28,219 bases of DNA from JBFHKO01 sp041595355. GTDB lineage: Bacteria; Pseudomonadota; Gammaproteobacteria; Enterobacterales; Aeromonadaceae. A program made the translations under genes and the position numbers. The notes under the pieces are model-generated. The model was not told the DNA's origin. It saw nothing but the letters and a program-made list of their open reading frames with translations, and did not search any database. Positions 7,534-16,025 of the stretch are shown one piece after another; position 1 is the first letter of the stretch, and every line of letters begins with the position of its first letter. The stretch lies in NCBI GenBank assembly GCA_041595355.1, contig JBFHKO010000011.1, positions 1 to 28,219 on the forward strand. The letters are read 5' to 3'.

Positions 7534-7640
7534 CAGACGCCCGTGGCCAAAAGTACCGCACCTCGAGACCCGCCGCCCCGCCCGAGAGCGCCGGGCTGTC
7601 GATGAAATGCCCAGTCGGCAGCCGGCGACACAAAAAAGCG

Positions 7641-7669
7641 TTGACCCGCCAGGTCCATTCCCATAGAGT
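7641..7669 (+). promoter_or_regulatory. candidate tRNA-Ser promoter
   Basis: TTGACC (7641-7646) and TAGAGT (7664-7669) are 17 bp apart, followed by a G/C-rich discriminator (ACCGCCCCG) typical of stable-RNA genes. An alternative nearer the gene is TGTGAC with TAAAAT (7711-7716) at 18 bp spacing; I cannot decide between them. Confidence 0.5.
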
Positions 7670-7731
7670 ACCGCCCCGTCGCCCAGTGTGACGCGTGCTG
7701 ACCCGGCACGTAAAATCCGTGTCAACAATTT

Positions 7732-7819
7732 GGTGAGGTGTCCGAGTGGCTGAAGGAGCACGCCTGGAAAGTGTGTATACGGCAACGTATCGAGGGTTCG
7801 AATCCCTCCCTCACCGCCA
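7732..7819 (+). tRNA. tRNA-Ser (anticodon GGA)
   Basis: The 88-nt cloverleaf has acceptor stem GGTGAGG/CCTCACC, the anticodon loop CTGGAAA with GGA, and the long variable arm (TATACGGCAACGTA) of class II serine tRNAs. It has the T-loop GGTTCGAATCC, discriminator G and an encoded CCA. It is almost identical to the E. coli tRNA-Ser(GGA). It reads UCC and UCU serine codons. Confidence 0.98.
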
Positions 7820-7824
7820 GATTG

Positions 7825-7850
7825 AAAACCCCGCGCAAGCGGGGTTTTTG
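7825..7850. terminator. bidirectional Rho-independent terminator
   Basis: AAAACCCCGC, a short loop and GCGGGGTTTTT form a strong GC stem with a T-run on the plus strand and, read backwards, a TTTT tail on the minus strand. It serves tRNA-Ser from the left and the DUF3047 gene from the right. Confidence 0.9.
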
Positions 7851-7887
7851 CATTGCCGCGCCCCATTCCCCGATTGCCCCTGCACGC

Positions 7888-8547
7888 TCAGCGACCGGAA
7901 AACCAGATATCACCGTACCAGGCCCGGGCGCTGCGGCCGGTATTGTCCGTGTCGGTCATCAGCGCGATGGCATCCACAGGCCCGGGCTCCTCGCCAAACA
8001 GACGCCGGTAATCGGCCAGCACGTTGCGCTTTTCGCTGATCCAGCGTCCGACATCCGCCGCGCCGGCATGCACGGCGATCATGCGCGCATTGGCGGTGAA
8101 GGCATTGGGCCATTCACTGCCAACCGGCTGGTTGCTGGACCAGACGTAATTGATCACCCGCGTACGCCAGAACAGGGCGCCACCGGAGAAGGCAACGTAC
8201 AGGCGTGCCGGATAGTCATCCCCCGCCTTGCTGCGCTCGTCGTGGCCGCTAAGCACATTCGCGATCTTCCAGGACCAGTTCAGGTCGGGCGTCCTGGCCA
8301 GATCAACCCGCGTGCGGTAATAGAGACCGGAGGCGGTGCCACGACTGTCGGCGTACAGTACCCGTCGCTGATCCACCGATTGCAGAACATAGCGGGTCTC
8401 GCCGGCAAATACTTTCGGCTGCCAACCGGCCAGATCGCCCGCCGAGAAGCGTCCAATCCCGATACGCACAGTATCGGCCGTGGCCGTGGCCGCTAGCAGG
8501 CAGCCGCCCAGCAACAGGGCCATCCGGCATGGTGTACCTCGTGACAT
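7888..8547 (-). CDS. secreted DUF3047 family protein
   Basis: A 219-residue protein with an N-terminal signal peptide (about residues 1-25, ending near ATATADT). The start at 8547 is chosen because AGGAGA sits seven bases upstream; the frame extends to 8607 without support. The body shows DUF3047 features: a Trp-rich core around LNWSWKI, a DDYPARLYVAF motif, the YVWSSNQPVGSEWPNAF segment, and the C-terminal DAIALMTDTDNTGRSARAWY run. The family has a predicted carbohydrate-binding-like beta-sandwich fold, but no function is established. It stands alone, facing tRNA-Ser, and shares that gene's terminator. Confidence 0.85.
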   Translation of the reverse strand: MSRGTPCRMALLLGGCLLAATATADTVRIGIGRFSAGDLAGWQPKVFAGETRYVLQSVDQRRVLYADSRGTASGLYYRTRVDLARTPDLNWSWKIANVLSGHDERSKAGDDYPARLYVAFSGGALFWRTRVINYVWSSNQPVGSEWPNAFTANARMIAVHAGAADVGRWISEKRNVLADYRRLFGEEPGPVDAIALMTDTDNTGRSARAWYGDIWFSGR

Positions 8548-8771
8548 AAGCGTTTCTCCTGTTTGCACAGCGCGCGGATAGGAGCGACCGTTGCTGGCAC
8601 GACCCACGCCGCTCTCACCGCCCTGCCCTCTCCCTGTTCATGCTGGCTTAAAAACCGGCATGCCGCTAGCCGACACCGTCGCATTCGAGGCTCCGTTGCA
8701 GTCAACCGCAGAGCCCCATGAGGGGACAATTGCGCTATACTGGCCGCCCGATGCCGCTCCCGACGTGACGT

Positions 8772-9062
8772 ATGCTCATTCCAGTTACAACACCCCCCGA
8801 TACCGCGGTCACCTGCGCCAACTGCAAGGCTTGCTGTTGCCGTCTGGAGGTGCTGCTGATCACCGACACCGGCGTCCCGTCCCGGTTTATTGCCACCGAC
8901 CGCTGGGGCGGTCAGGTGATGGCGCGACGGGATGATGGCTGGTGTGCCGCCCTGGATCGGAACAGCCTGATGTGCTCCATCTACGCGCAGCGCCCCCTGA
9001 TTTGCCGTGAGTTCGAGATGGGCGCCGACGAGTGCCTGGTCGAGCGCGCAGCCACCCTCTAG
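8772..9062 (+). CDS. YkgJ family cysteine cluster protein
   Basis: The 96-residue protein has the UPF0153/YkgJ pattern: Cys15, Cys18 and the triplet Cys21-23 near the N terminus (CANCKACCC). Cys58, Cys68, Cys78 (in QRPLICREF) and Cys88 follow. The family is predicted to bind zinc or an Fe-S cluster, with unknown function. No convincing ribosome site precedes the ATG at 8772. A TATACT -10-like hexamer at 8736-8741 lies just upstream without a clear -35. The gene ends 57 bases before a diguanylate cyclase on the same strand, so the two may be cotranscribed. Confidence 0.88.
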   Translation: MLIPVTTPPDTAVTCANCKACCCRLEVLLITDTGVPSRFIATDRWGGQVMARRDDGWCAALDRNSLMCSIYAQRPLICREFEMGADECLVERAATL

Positions 9063-9119
9063 TCTTGTGATCGCGGACTCGGAATATCGGGCACCGCATG
9101 CTCAGGAGAGCCCAGCACA

Positions 9120-10553
9120 ATGAAAACCGCGGTCGCATTGAGTCCCCCGTCCAACCAACCCCATCTGCCACTGCTGGACAGATTGATCGGCACGCAACGG
9201 GTCGCATTCATCATGGTGACGCTGCTCACGACGGTCATCCTTGCCGGCTGGCTGGTGCCAACGCTGGGAACGCGACTTCCCGACGGCTGGGCGCTCATGA
9301 AAGCCAACACCGCCCTCGCCTTTCTGCTGGCAAATGCCGGCCTGCTGCTGCCACCGCCGAGCGACGACCGGCCCCGCCACTATCCTGTGGCAGGACCGGT
9401 GTGCGCCAGCCTGGTATTGCTGCTGGCCGGCACGGCTCTGCTTGAACACCTCGGCGGGCCGGACCTCGGTCTGACCACCCTGCTGGCAGTCGACAGCGGC
9501 GCATCCCGACCCGGCCTCATGTCCATGCAGACAGCCGCCTATCTCACCCTGCTGGGGTTGACCCTGCTCCTCGATGGCCTCTGCACCCATCCGCGCATGC
9601 GGTTGGTGGACAGCCTGACCACGCTGTTGCTGGCGCTGACGCTGGTGATCTCGGCAGGGTACTGCTTTGATGCCCTGCACCTGTTCGGTCAGTCTGCGGA
9701 TACCCGCACCTCGCCCCATACCCTGCTCTGCATGCTGCTGCTGGCATGGACCCTGCTGATCCGCCGAACCCGCTGCGGCTTCTTCTCGGTGCTGGTGGGC
9801 ATCGGCATCGGCAGCCACATCGCCAGAATAGCGCTGCCCTGGGGGCTACTGCTCTCCTTCCTGCTGGTAGGCAGCGGCGTCTACTCAACGGTTGGCGGCT
9901 GGCTTCCCGCACCCTATGCCGCCGCCCTGACGGCTTCGCTCATCTCGTTGCTCTTCTTCCTGTCCGTCATACACCTGACTCGGCGCATCAACGATCTGGA
10001 GCGGGATCTGCGCGACATGTCCCTCACCGACGAACTGACCCAGGTGTACAATCGCCGCGGCTTCTTCCTGCTCGGAGAGCACAGCCTGCGCGAAGCCCGA
10101 CGCATGGGCCAGCCGGCAGCGGTGCTGTTCATTGATGTCGACGGCCTGAAGCGGGTCAATGACACCCAGGGCCATGATGTCGGCTCGCAGCTGCTGCGTG
10201 ATGTCGCCAGCCTGCTGAATGCGACCTTTCGTGACAATGACGTCGTGGCGCGGGTGGGCGGCGACGAGTTTGCCATCATCACCCATCATGATCACAACGC
10301 CATCCAACCGGCCCTGGAGCGACTGGCGGCCGCCACCGCCAATCTGAACACCACAGGACGCAAGCCTTATTCCATCAGCTACAGTCTGGGTGAGGTGACC
10401 ACTGACTCAACCAACAGCGAGTCACTCACCGAACTCATGGAGCGGGCAGATGCCCTGATGTATGAGCGCAAGCAGCACAAGAAGGCGTCGCTCAAGCGCG
10501 CGGGAACCGGTGCAAACCGGTACGGCGCTGTCGGGCGGCTCGGGCATCCATAA
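9120..10553 (+). CDS. membrane-bound diguanylate cyclase (GGDEF)
   Basis: This 477-residue protein has a large N-terminal membrane region (about residues 28-285, roughly eight hydrophobic segments) of MASE-like character that I cannot match to a named MASE domain. A short linker helix (287-300) and a GGDEF domain follow. The active motif is GGDEF at 380-384. The inhibitory RxxD site is RDND at 371-374, exactly five residues upstream, so both catalysis and product inhibition look intact. The FIDVDGLKRVND stretch supplies metal and nucleotide ligands. AGGAGA precedes the start by about ten bases. The sensor is entirely intramembrane with no periplasmic domain, unlike the other cyclase in this window. 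Confidence 0.93.
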   Translation: MKTAVALSPPSNQPHLPLLDRLIGTQRVAFIMVTLLTTVILAGWLVPTLGTRLPDGWALMKANTALAFLLANAGLLLPPPSDDRPRHYPVAGPVCASLVLLLAGTALLEHLGGPDLGLTTLLAVDSGASRPGLMSMQTAAYLTLLGLTLLLDGLCTHPRMRLVDSLTTLLLALTLVISAGYCFDALHLFGQSADTRTSPHTLLCMLLLAWTLLIRRTRCGFFSVLVGIGIGSHIARIALPWGLLLSFLLVGSGVYSTVGGWLPAPYAAALTASLISLLFFLSVIHLTRRINDLERDLRDMSLTDELTQVYNRRGFFLLGEHSLREARRMGQPAAVLFIDVDGLKRVNDTQGHDVGSQLLRDVASLLNATFRDNDVVARVGGDEFAIITHHDHNAIQPALERLAAATANLNTTGRKPYSISYSLGEVTTDSTNSESLTELMERADALMYERKQHKKASLKRAGTGANRYGAVGRLGHP

Positions 10554-10570
10554 CCGGAGGCAGGCCATCC

Positions 10571-10924
10571 ATGCAGTTCATCGACAGCATCTCCATTGCC
10601 GGCTATGCCATCGAGGCGGTTGGCGTGCTGGTCATCATGATTGGCTCCTGTATCGCCTCCGTCATCTTTCTGCGCCGCTTCCGCCACCTGCCCGAGGGGG
10701 TAGCCTACAAGGCCTTCCGTCGCTCACTGGGGCGCGCCATCATTCTCGGTCTGGAATTTCTGATCGCCGGCGACATCATCCGCACCGTGGTGGTGGTCGA
10801 TACGCTGGAAAATGTTGCCATCCTCGGGCTCATCATCCTGATCCGGGCCTTCCTGAGCATCACCCTGCATCTGGAAGTGGAAGGACGCTGGCCCTGGCAG
10901 GCGGACAAGCCGGAGCTCAAATAA
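10571..10924 (+). CDS. DUF1622 family membrane protein
   Basis: A 117-residue protein with three hydrophobic segments (around residues 10-35, 55-72 and 78-100) and the DUF1622 signatures YKAFRRSLGRAIILGLEFLIAGDIIRTV and LIRAFLSITLHLEVEGRWPW. The family is widespread and has no known function. It starts 17 bases after the diguanylate cyclase stop, with CGGAGG upstream, so cotranscription is likely. The pairing does not prove a link to c-di-GMP. A gap of 179 bases without an obvious gene separates it from the next operon. Confidence 0.88.
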   Translation: MQFIDSISIAGYAIEAVGVLVIMIGSCIASVIFLRRFRHLPEGVAYKAFRRSLGRAIILGLEFLIAGDIIRTVVVVDTLENVAILGLIILIRAFLSITLHLEVEGRWPWQADKPELK

Positions 10925-11103
10925 CCCCCCGCCACGCCGTCATGCCGTCGTTCGCTGCCCCCCGTCGGTAACCAGGCAGCGCCTCTCCCCTTGACCTCTC
11001 CGCAACCATGCCCGGCCTGCTCCTGCCATCGTCTCCAGAGTCGACCGCCATGGACTAGGCTTCAACATGATGGGGCATTGCACACAGGAGCAGGGAGAAG
11101 GCC

Positions 11104-12858
11104 ATGGATCTCGAGACAATCACCAAGGACCCCGCCCGGGCCGGACAACACAACCTGACGGATTACGACGCGGCCTGTCGCGACTTCGACTGGCCGCAGG
11201 CACAGGCGCTGATCCGTGGTTTGGAGGGCGGCATCAACATCGCCTTTGAAGCCGTCGACCGCCACGTCGAAGAGGGCTTCGGTGACAAGACGGCGTTACG
11301 CTGGCTGGGCAAGCAGGGGCAGCAACGCGACATCAGCTATGCCGAACTCAAGGCCCAGACCGCCCGCTTCGCCACCGTGCTGCAGCGCCTGGGACTGCAG
11401 GCCGGCGACACCATTTTCGGTCTCTGTGGCCGGGTTCCCCAGCTCTATATCGCCCTGCTGGGCAGCCTCAAGTTCGGCGCCGTCTTCTCGCCGCTGTTTT
11501 CCGCTTTCGGGCCCGAGCCGGTGCGCTCACGCATGGAGATCGGCCAGGGACGGGTGCTGATCACCAGCCAGGCCCTCTATCTGAAAAAGGTGGCGCCCTG
11601 GCGTGACCAGTTGCCCTGTCTGCGCCATGTATTGCTGTATGACATCCAGGGTGAACTGCCCCCAGGATGTGAGGACCTCGACCGGTTGCTGCTCGAGGCC
11701 AGCGACGACTTCGCGCCCGTGGCCTGTGCGCCCGAACAGCTGGCCCTGCTGCACTTCACCTCAGGGACCACCGGCAAACCCAAGGGGGCCATGCATGTGC
11801 ACGCTGCCGTCATCTACCACAAGATCTCCGGCCGCCTGGCGCTGGATCTGCAGCCCGACGACATCTTCTGGTGTACCGCCGATCCCGGCTGGGTAACGGG
11901 TACCTCCTACGGCATTCTCTCGCCGCTATGCAACCGCCTGACCCTGATCATCGATGAGCAGGAGTTCGATGCCGACCACTGGTACCAGTTGCTGGCGCAA
12001 CAAAAAGTCAGCGTCTGGTACACGGCCCCCACCGCCATCCGCATGCTGATGAAAGCCGGCCCCGAACTGGCCCGGGCCCATGATCTGTCTGCGCTGCGTT
12101 TCATGGCCAGCGTCGGTGAACCGCTCAACCCCGAGGCGGTCATCTGGGGTCAGAAGGTGTTCGGCATGCCGTTCCATGACAACTGGTGGCAGAGCGAGAC
12201 CGGCGGCATCATGATTGCCAATTTTGCTTCCCAGCCCGTGCATCCCGGCTCCATGGGGCGGCCGCTGCCCGGCATCGTCGCCGCCATTGTCTCCCGCTCG
12301 GAGGATGGCCATCTGCAGCTGCTGGAGCGCCCCAACCAGATAGGTGAGCTGGCACTGCAGCCCGGCTGGCCCTCGATGTTCCGGGGCTACCTGCACGAGG
12401 AGGCCCGCTACCGCAACTGTTTTGTCGATGGCTGGTACCTCTCGGGCGATCTGGCCATGCGCGATGCCGACGGCTTCTACTGGTTCATCGGCCGCGCCGA
12501 TGACGTGATCAAATCGTCCGGCCACCTGATAGGCCCCTTCGAGGTGGAGAGCGTGCTGATGGAGCAGCCGGCGGTGGCCGAAGCGGCGGTGATCGGCATC
12601 CCGGACGAGATGGCGGGCGAGCTGGTCAAGGCCTTTGTGGCCCTGAAACCCGGCTTCGAACCCAGCGCCGAGCTGGAGAAATCCCTGATGGCCCATGCCC
12701 GCAAGCGTCTGGGCCCCGCCGTGGCCCCCCGCGAGATTGTCTTCCGGCATAACCTGCCCAAAACCCGCAGCGGCAAGATCATGCGCCGGTTGCTCAAGGC
12801 CCGTGAGCTGGGACTGCCGGAGGGGGATCTCTCAACCCTGGAGAGCGATGAATCATGA
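11104..12858 (+). CDS. acsA: AMP-forming acetyl-CoA synthetase, first gene of the acyl unit
   Basis: The 584-residue ANL-superfamily ligase resembles the shorter AcsA type (Bacillus AcsA is about 570 aa) rather than E. coli Acs (652 aa). It has the adenylate-binding loop TSGTTGKPKG (219-228), the WWQSETGG motif (361-368) whose tryptophan narrows the acyl pocket to acetate or propionate, and the C-terminal catalytic lysine Lys558 in SGKIMRR, a usual site of reversible acetylation. It converts acetate, ATP and CoA to acetyl-CoA, AMP and PPi. AGGAGCAGGGAGAAGG precedes the ATG. Its stop overlaps the next start (ATGA at 12855-12858), so it is translationally coupled to the E1 alpha gene. I find no convincing sigma54 or sigma70 promoter in the 179-base upstream gap. 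Confidence 0.9.
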   Translation: MDLETITKDPARAGQHNLTDYDAACRDFDWPQAQALIRGLEGGINIAFEAVDRHVEEGFGDKTALRWLGKQGQQRDISYAELKAQTARFATVLQRLGLQAGDTIFGLCGRVPQLYIALLGSLKFGAVFSPLFSAFGPEPVRSRMEIGQGRVLITSQALYLKKVAPWRDQLPCLRHVLLYDIQGELPPGCEDLDRLLLEASDDFAPVACAPEQLALLHFTSGTTGKPKGAMHVHAAVIYHKISGRLALDLQPDDIFWCTADPGWVTGTSYGILSPLCNRLTLIIDEQEFDADHWYQLLAQQKVSVWYTAPTAIRMLMKAGPELARAHDLSALRFMASVGEPLNPEAVIWGQKVFGMPFHDNWWQSETGGIMIANFASQPVHPGSMGRPLPGIVAAIVSRSEDGHLQLLERPNQIGELALQPGWPSMFRGYLHEEARYRNCFVDGWYLSGDLAMRDADGFYWFIGRADDVIKSSGHLIGPFEVESVLMEQPAVAEAAVIGIPDEMAGELVKAFVALKPGFEPSAELEKSLMAHARKRLGPAVAPREIVFRHNLPKTRSGKIMRRLLKARELGLPEGDLSTLESDES

Positions 12859-13844
12859 GCCAGGACAAACCCCATGTCAGCCGCGAGCACCTGCTGCACC
12901 TGCTGAACGAAATGATGCGTATCGGCCGTCTGGAGGAGCGCTGCGCCCAGCTCTATCAGGAGGAAAAGATCCGCGGTTTCCTGCATCTGTACAACGGCGA
13001 GGAAGCGGTGGCCGTGGGCGTGATGCAGGCGCTGAGCGCCGACGATGCCATCGTCTCCACCTACCGCGAACATGGCCATGCGCTGGCGCGCGGCATCCCC
13101 ATGGCCAGCATACTGGCGGAGATGCTCGGCCGAATGACGGGCTGCAGCCGGGGCCGGGGGGGCTCCATGCACCTGTTCGATGCGCAAAGCCGCTTCTATG
13201 GCGGCAATGCCATCGTCGGCGCCGGTCTGCCGCTGGCGGTGGGGCTGGCGCTGGCCGATCAGACTCTGGGCCGCCAGGCCATCACCTGCTGTTTCTTCGG
13301 CGATGGCGCCGTGGCCGAGGGCGCCTTTCACGAGAGCCTGAACCTGGCCAAGCTGTGGCAACTGCCGGTGCTGTTCGTCTGCGAGAACAACGGCTATGCC
13401 ATGGGCACCGCCCTGCAATTCGAACAGTCGGAGCCGCGCCTGCATCTGAAGGCCGCCAGCTACGGCATTCCGGCCCAAGAGGTGGATGGCATGCATGTGG
13501 TGGAGGTGGAAGCCCTGGCCCGCCAGGCCTGTCAGGCCATTCATGCCGGTGAAGGGCCCCAGTTCATCGAGTGCCATACCTACCGTCTGCGCGGCCATTC
13601 GATGTTCGACACCCAGCTCTATCGCAGCAACGACGAGATTGAACAGTGGAAAGCCAAGAGCCCCATCACCCAGCTCGGCGAATGGCTGCAGACCTACGGC
13701 ATGCTGGATGACGCGGGGCTACAGGCCATGGCTGCGCAGGTGGATGCCGAGATCGAGGCGGCGGTGGCCGAAGCCGAGGCCGGCGCTCTGGAGCCGATCG
13801 AGCAACTGGCGCACTTTGTCTACACGGAGGAGCCCCATGGCTGA
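12855..13844 (+). CDS. 2-oxoacid/acetoin dehydrogenase E1 component, alpha subunit
   Basis: A 329-residue thiamine-diphosphate enzyme subunit. The TPP motif begins at Gly149-Asp150-Gly151 (GDGAVAEG) and ends at Asn178-Asn179 (CENNGYAM), about 28 residues later as expected. The active-site loop HLYNGEEAVAVG and the YRLRGHSMFD segment correspond to conserved pyruvate dehydrogenase E1 alpha elements. With the beta subunit it decarboxylates a 2-oxoacid (pyruvate-like) or cleaves acetoin, then acylates the lipoyl group of E2. Sequence alone does not decide between pyruvate, branched 2-oxoacids and acetoin. The start overlaps the acsA stop by four bases, and the stop overlaps the beta-subunit start by eight. 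Confidence 0.92.
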   Translation: MSQDKPHVSREHLLHLLNEMMRIGRLEERCAQLYQEEKIRGFLHLYNGEEAVAVGVMQALSADDAIVSTYREHGHALARGIPMASILAEMLGRMTGCSRGRGGSMHLFDAQSRFYGGNAIVGAGLPLAVGLALADQTLGRQAITCCFFGDGAVAEGAFHESLNLAKLWQLPVLFVCENNGYAMGTALQFEQSEPRLHLKAASYGIPAQEVDGMHVVEVEALARQACQAIHAGEGPQFIECHTYRLRGHSMFDTQLYRSNDEIEQWKAKSPITQLGEWLQTYGMLDDAGLQAMAAQVDAEIEAAVAEAEAGALEPIEQLAHFVYTEEPHG

Positions 13845-14817
13845 AATAAGCTACCGGGAGGCCATGAAAGAGGCCATCCGCGAGGCGCTGCGGGAGGATG
13901 AGCGGGTCATACTGCTGGGCGAGGATGTCGGGCACTATGGTGGCTGTTACGCCGTCACCAAGGGCTTGCTGGAGGAATTCGGCGCCACGCGGGTGCGCGA
14001 TACGCCGCTGTCCGAGGTCGGGTTCGTCGGCGCCGGCATCGGCGCGGCGCTGGGTGGCCTGCGGCCCATCGTCGAGATCATGACGGTCAACTTCAGCCTG
14101 CTGGCCCTGGATCAAATCATCAACACCGCCGCCACCCTGCGCCACATGTCCGGCGGCCAGTTCTCGGTGCCGCTGGTGATCCGCATGGCCTGCGGCGCCG
14201 GCCGGCAACTGGCGGCCCAGCACAGCCACAGCTTCGAGGGCATCTATGCCCATGTCCCCGGGCTCAAGGTGCTCTATCCGGCCACGGTCGCCGATGCCCG
14301 TCACATGCTGAAACAGGCGCTAGCCGATCCCGACCCGGTGATTATCTTCGAACACGTGATGCTTTACAGCAACATGGAGAGCCTCGCCGAGTCCGCCGTC
14401 ATCCCGCCCATGGAGCAGGCGCTGGTGCGCCGCCCCGGCAGCGACATCAGCCTCATCACCTGGGGCGGCAACCTGCCCAAGGTGCTGGCCGCTGCCGAGC
14501 AGCTGCAGCAGGCCGGCATCGACGCCGAAGTGCTGGACCTGCGCTGCCTGCGCCCCCTGGACAGCGCCACCCTGCTGGCCTCGGTGGCCAAGACCCACCG
14601 CGCCCTCATCGTGGACGAGAGCTGGAAAACCGGCGGCATGAATGCCGAGATCAGCGCCCTGCTGGCCGAGCAGGGCTTCTGGCACCTGGATGCGCCCATC
14701 GGCCGCATCGGCAGCGCTGAGGTGCCCATTCCCTACGCCGGCCATCTGGAGAAGGCCGCCCTGCCCGGCATCGAAGGCATAGTCGCCGCCGCCAAACGGC
14801 TGCTGGAGGGGCTATGA
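13837..14817 (+). CDS. 2-oxoacid/acetoin dehydrogenase E1 component, beta subunit
   Basis: The 326-residue product starts at the ATG at 13837, preceded by GGAGGAG; a longer open frame upstream is only a shadow of the alpha subunit. It has the family's N-terminal segment (ISYREAMKEAI), the GEDVGHYGG loop, and DTPLSEVGFVGAGIGAA, whose glutamate activates the TPP aminopyrimidine. The transketolase C-terminal half follows, with VLDLRCLRPLD and a VDESWKTGGM segment. It pairs with the alpha subunit to form an alpha2-beta2 E1. The ATGA overlap with E2 at 14814-14817 implies coupled translation and hence fixed stoichiometry. Confidence 0.93.
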   Translation: MAEISYREAMKEAIREALREDERVILLGEDVGHYGGCYAVTKGLLEEFGATRVRDTPLSEVGFVGAGIGAALGGLRPIVEIMTVNFSLLALDQIINTAATLRHMSGGQFSVPLVIRMACGAGRQLAAQHSHSFEGIYAHVPGLKVLYPATVADARHMLKQALADPDPVIIFEHVMLYSNMESLAESAVIPPMEQALVRRPGSDISLITWGGNLPKVLAAAEQLQQAGIDAEVLDLRCLRPLDSATLLASVAKTHRALIVDESWKTGGMNAEISALLAEQGFWHLDAPIGRIGSAEVPIPYAGHLEKAALPGIEGIVAAAKRLLEGL

Positions 14818-16025
14818 AGACGCTGAAGATGCCCTCCTTCGGCGCCGACATGGCCGAAGGCACCCTGACCGAGTGGAAAGTCGCGCCCGGCGATGCCATC
14901 CACCGCGGTGACGTGGTGGCCATCATAGAGACCCACAAGGGCGCCATTGAGCTGGATCTCTTCGAAGAGGGGCTGGTCGACAGCCTGCTGATCAGCCCCG
15001 GCGACAAGGTGGCGGTCGGCACCCCCATCGCCCGGCTGCGGCACCCTGACGAGTCCATCGTCGTACCGCCGGACACCGCCGCGCCCGTGACGGAGTTCCC
15101 GATCGAGGCCCCGCCGAAGGATGCCGTTCCCGCCGCCCCGGCCGCCGGGCCGCAAACCATCCCGCCGCCGACCGGGAGTGACTTCATCCCCGCCTCGCCG
15201 GCGGCCCGTATGCGGGCCCACCAGCAGGGCCTCAGCCTGGCGGATATCCAGGGCAGCGGTCCGGGTGGCGCCATTCGGCTGCAGGATCTGCAGAGCCCCA
15301 CACCGATACCCGCCCCCCCCGCGGGCGGGGTCGATTTCCAGGCCATGCGCCAGGCAATTGCCGCCACCGTCACCCGCTCCAAGCGCGAGATCCCCCACTA
15401 TTACCTCAGTCACACTCTGGATCTTCGGCGCCTGGAGCACTACCTGAGCCAGTACAACCGGCCACTGGATGCCGAGCAGCGGCTGTTGCTGGCCGCGCCG
15501 CTGCTGTGCGCCGTGGCCCGTACGCTGCGCAAGCATCCGCCCCTGAACGGCCTCTACGAGGCGGGCCAGTTCCAGCCCGCCGCCGGGGTACAACTGGCCA
15601 ACGCCGTCAATTTGCGTGGTGGTGGCCTGGTGATGCCCATCATCCGCGATGCCGAGCACCTGGCGGCACCGGCCATGATGCAGCGGCTGACAGAACTGGT
15701 GATCAAGGCCCGGGCCGGCAGCCTGCGCCACTCCGAACTCAACGGCGCCACCTGCACCGTCACCAGCATCGGTGAACGAGGCTGCGAGGCCATCTTCGGC
15801 GTCATCTATCCGCCCCAGGTCGCCATCATCGGCCTTGGGAAGATCCATGCCGCCCCTCTGGTGGAGGATGATGGCACGCTGGTCGCGGCCAGCGTGATGA
15901 GCGCCTCGGTGGCGGCGGATCACCGGGTCAGCGATGGCCATCAGGGAGCCCTGTTTTTGCACGATCTTAACCACATACTGCAACAACCGGAGGCGTTATG
16001 GACGCAAGCCAACTCAAGCAGCTGA
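14814..16025 (+). CDS. dihydrolipoyl acyltransferase E2 component
   Basis: The 403-residue E2 has one lipoyl domain (1-75) with the acceptor Lys42 in ETHKGAIELD. A Pro/Ala-rich linker (80-125), a peripheral-subunit-binding domain (about 127-160, SPAARMRAHQQGLSLADI) and a second linker follow. The catalytic domain runs from about 173, with His370 and Asp374 in ADHRVSDG as the acyltransfer residues. It accepts an acyl group from E1 and passes it to a thiol acceptor, normally CoA. The E3-binding domain is present although no lipoamide dehydrogenase gene lies here, so a housekeeping E3 must serve. The usual ETDKA around the lipoyl lysine is ETHKG. The last 28 bases overlap the acyl carrier protein gene. 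Confidence 0.92.
   Translation: MKTLKMPSFGADMAEGTLTEWKVAPGDAIHRGDVVAIIETHKGAIELDLFEEGLVDSLLISPGDKVAVGTPIARLRHPDESIVVPPDTAAPVTEFPIEAPPKDAVPAAPAAGPQTIPPPTGSDFIPASPAARMRAHQQGLSLADIQGSGPGGAIRLQDLQSPTPIPAPPAGGVDFQAMRQAIAATVTRSKREIPHYYLSHTLDLRRLEHYLSQYNRPLDAEQRLLLAAPLLCAVARTLRKHPPLNGLYEAGQFQPAAGVQLANAVNLRGGGLVMPIIRDAEHLAAPAMMQRLTELVIKARAGSLRHSELNGATCTVTSIGERGCEAIFGVIYPPQVAIIGLGKIHAAPLVEDDGTLVAASVMSASVAADHRVSDGHQGALFLHDLNHILQQPEALWTQANSSS

Noticed and set aside
10925..11103. Sigma54 (GG-N10-GC) promoter expected for an acetoin-type operon
   Set aside because: I looked for TGGCAC-N5-TTGC in the gap before acsA. The closest sequence (TGGGGCATTGC near 11070) has the wrong spacing, so no sigma54 site is claimed.
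11926..13598. Long open frames on the minus strand opposite acsA and the E1 alpha gene
   Set aside because: They are mirror images of GC-biased coding strands: no ribosome sites, no recognisable domains, His/Gln/Gly-rich composition typical of antisense reading in high-GC DNA.
13486..13836. N-terminal extension of the E1 beta frame back to 13486
   Set aside because: It overlaps the E1 alpha gene in another frame. Family homology begins at the ATG at 13837, which has a strong GGAGGAG site.
14733..15986. 417-codon open frame on the minus strand opposite E2
   Set aside because: E2 on the plus strand has clear lipoyl, E3-binding and catalytic domains. The antisense frame has no family signature and arises from the GC3 bias.
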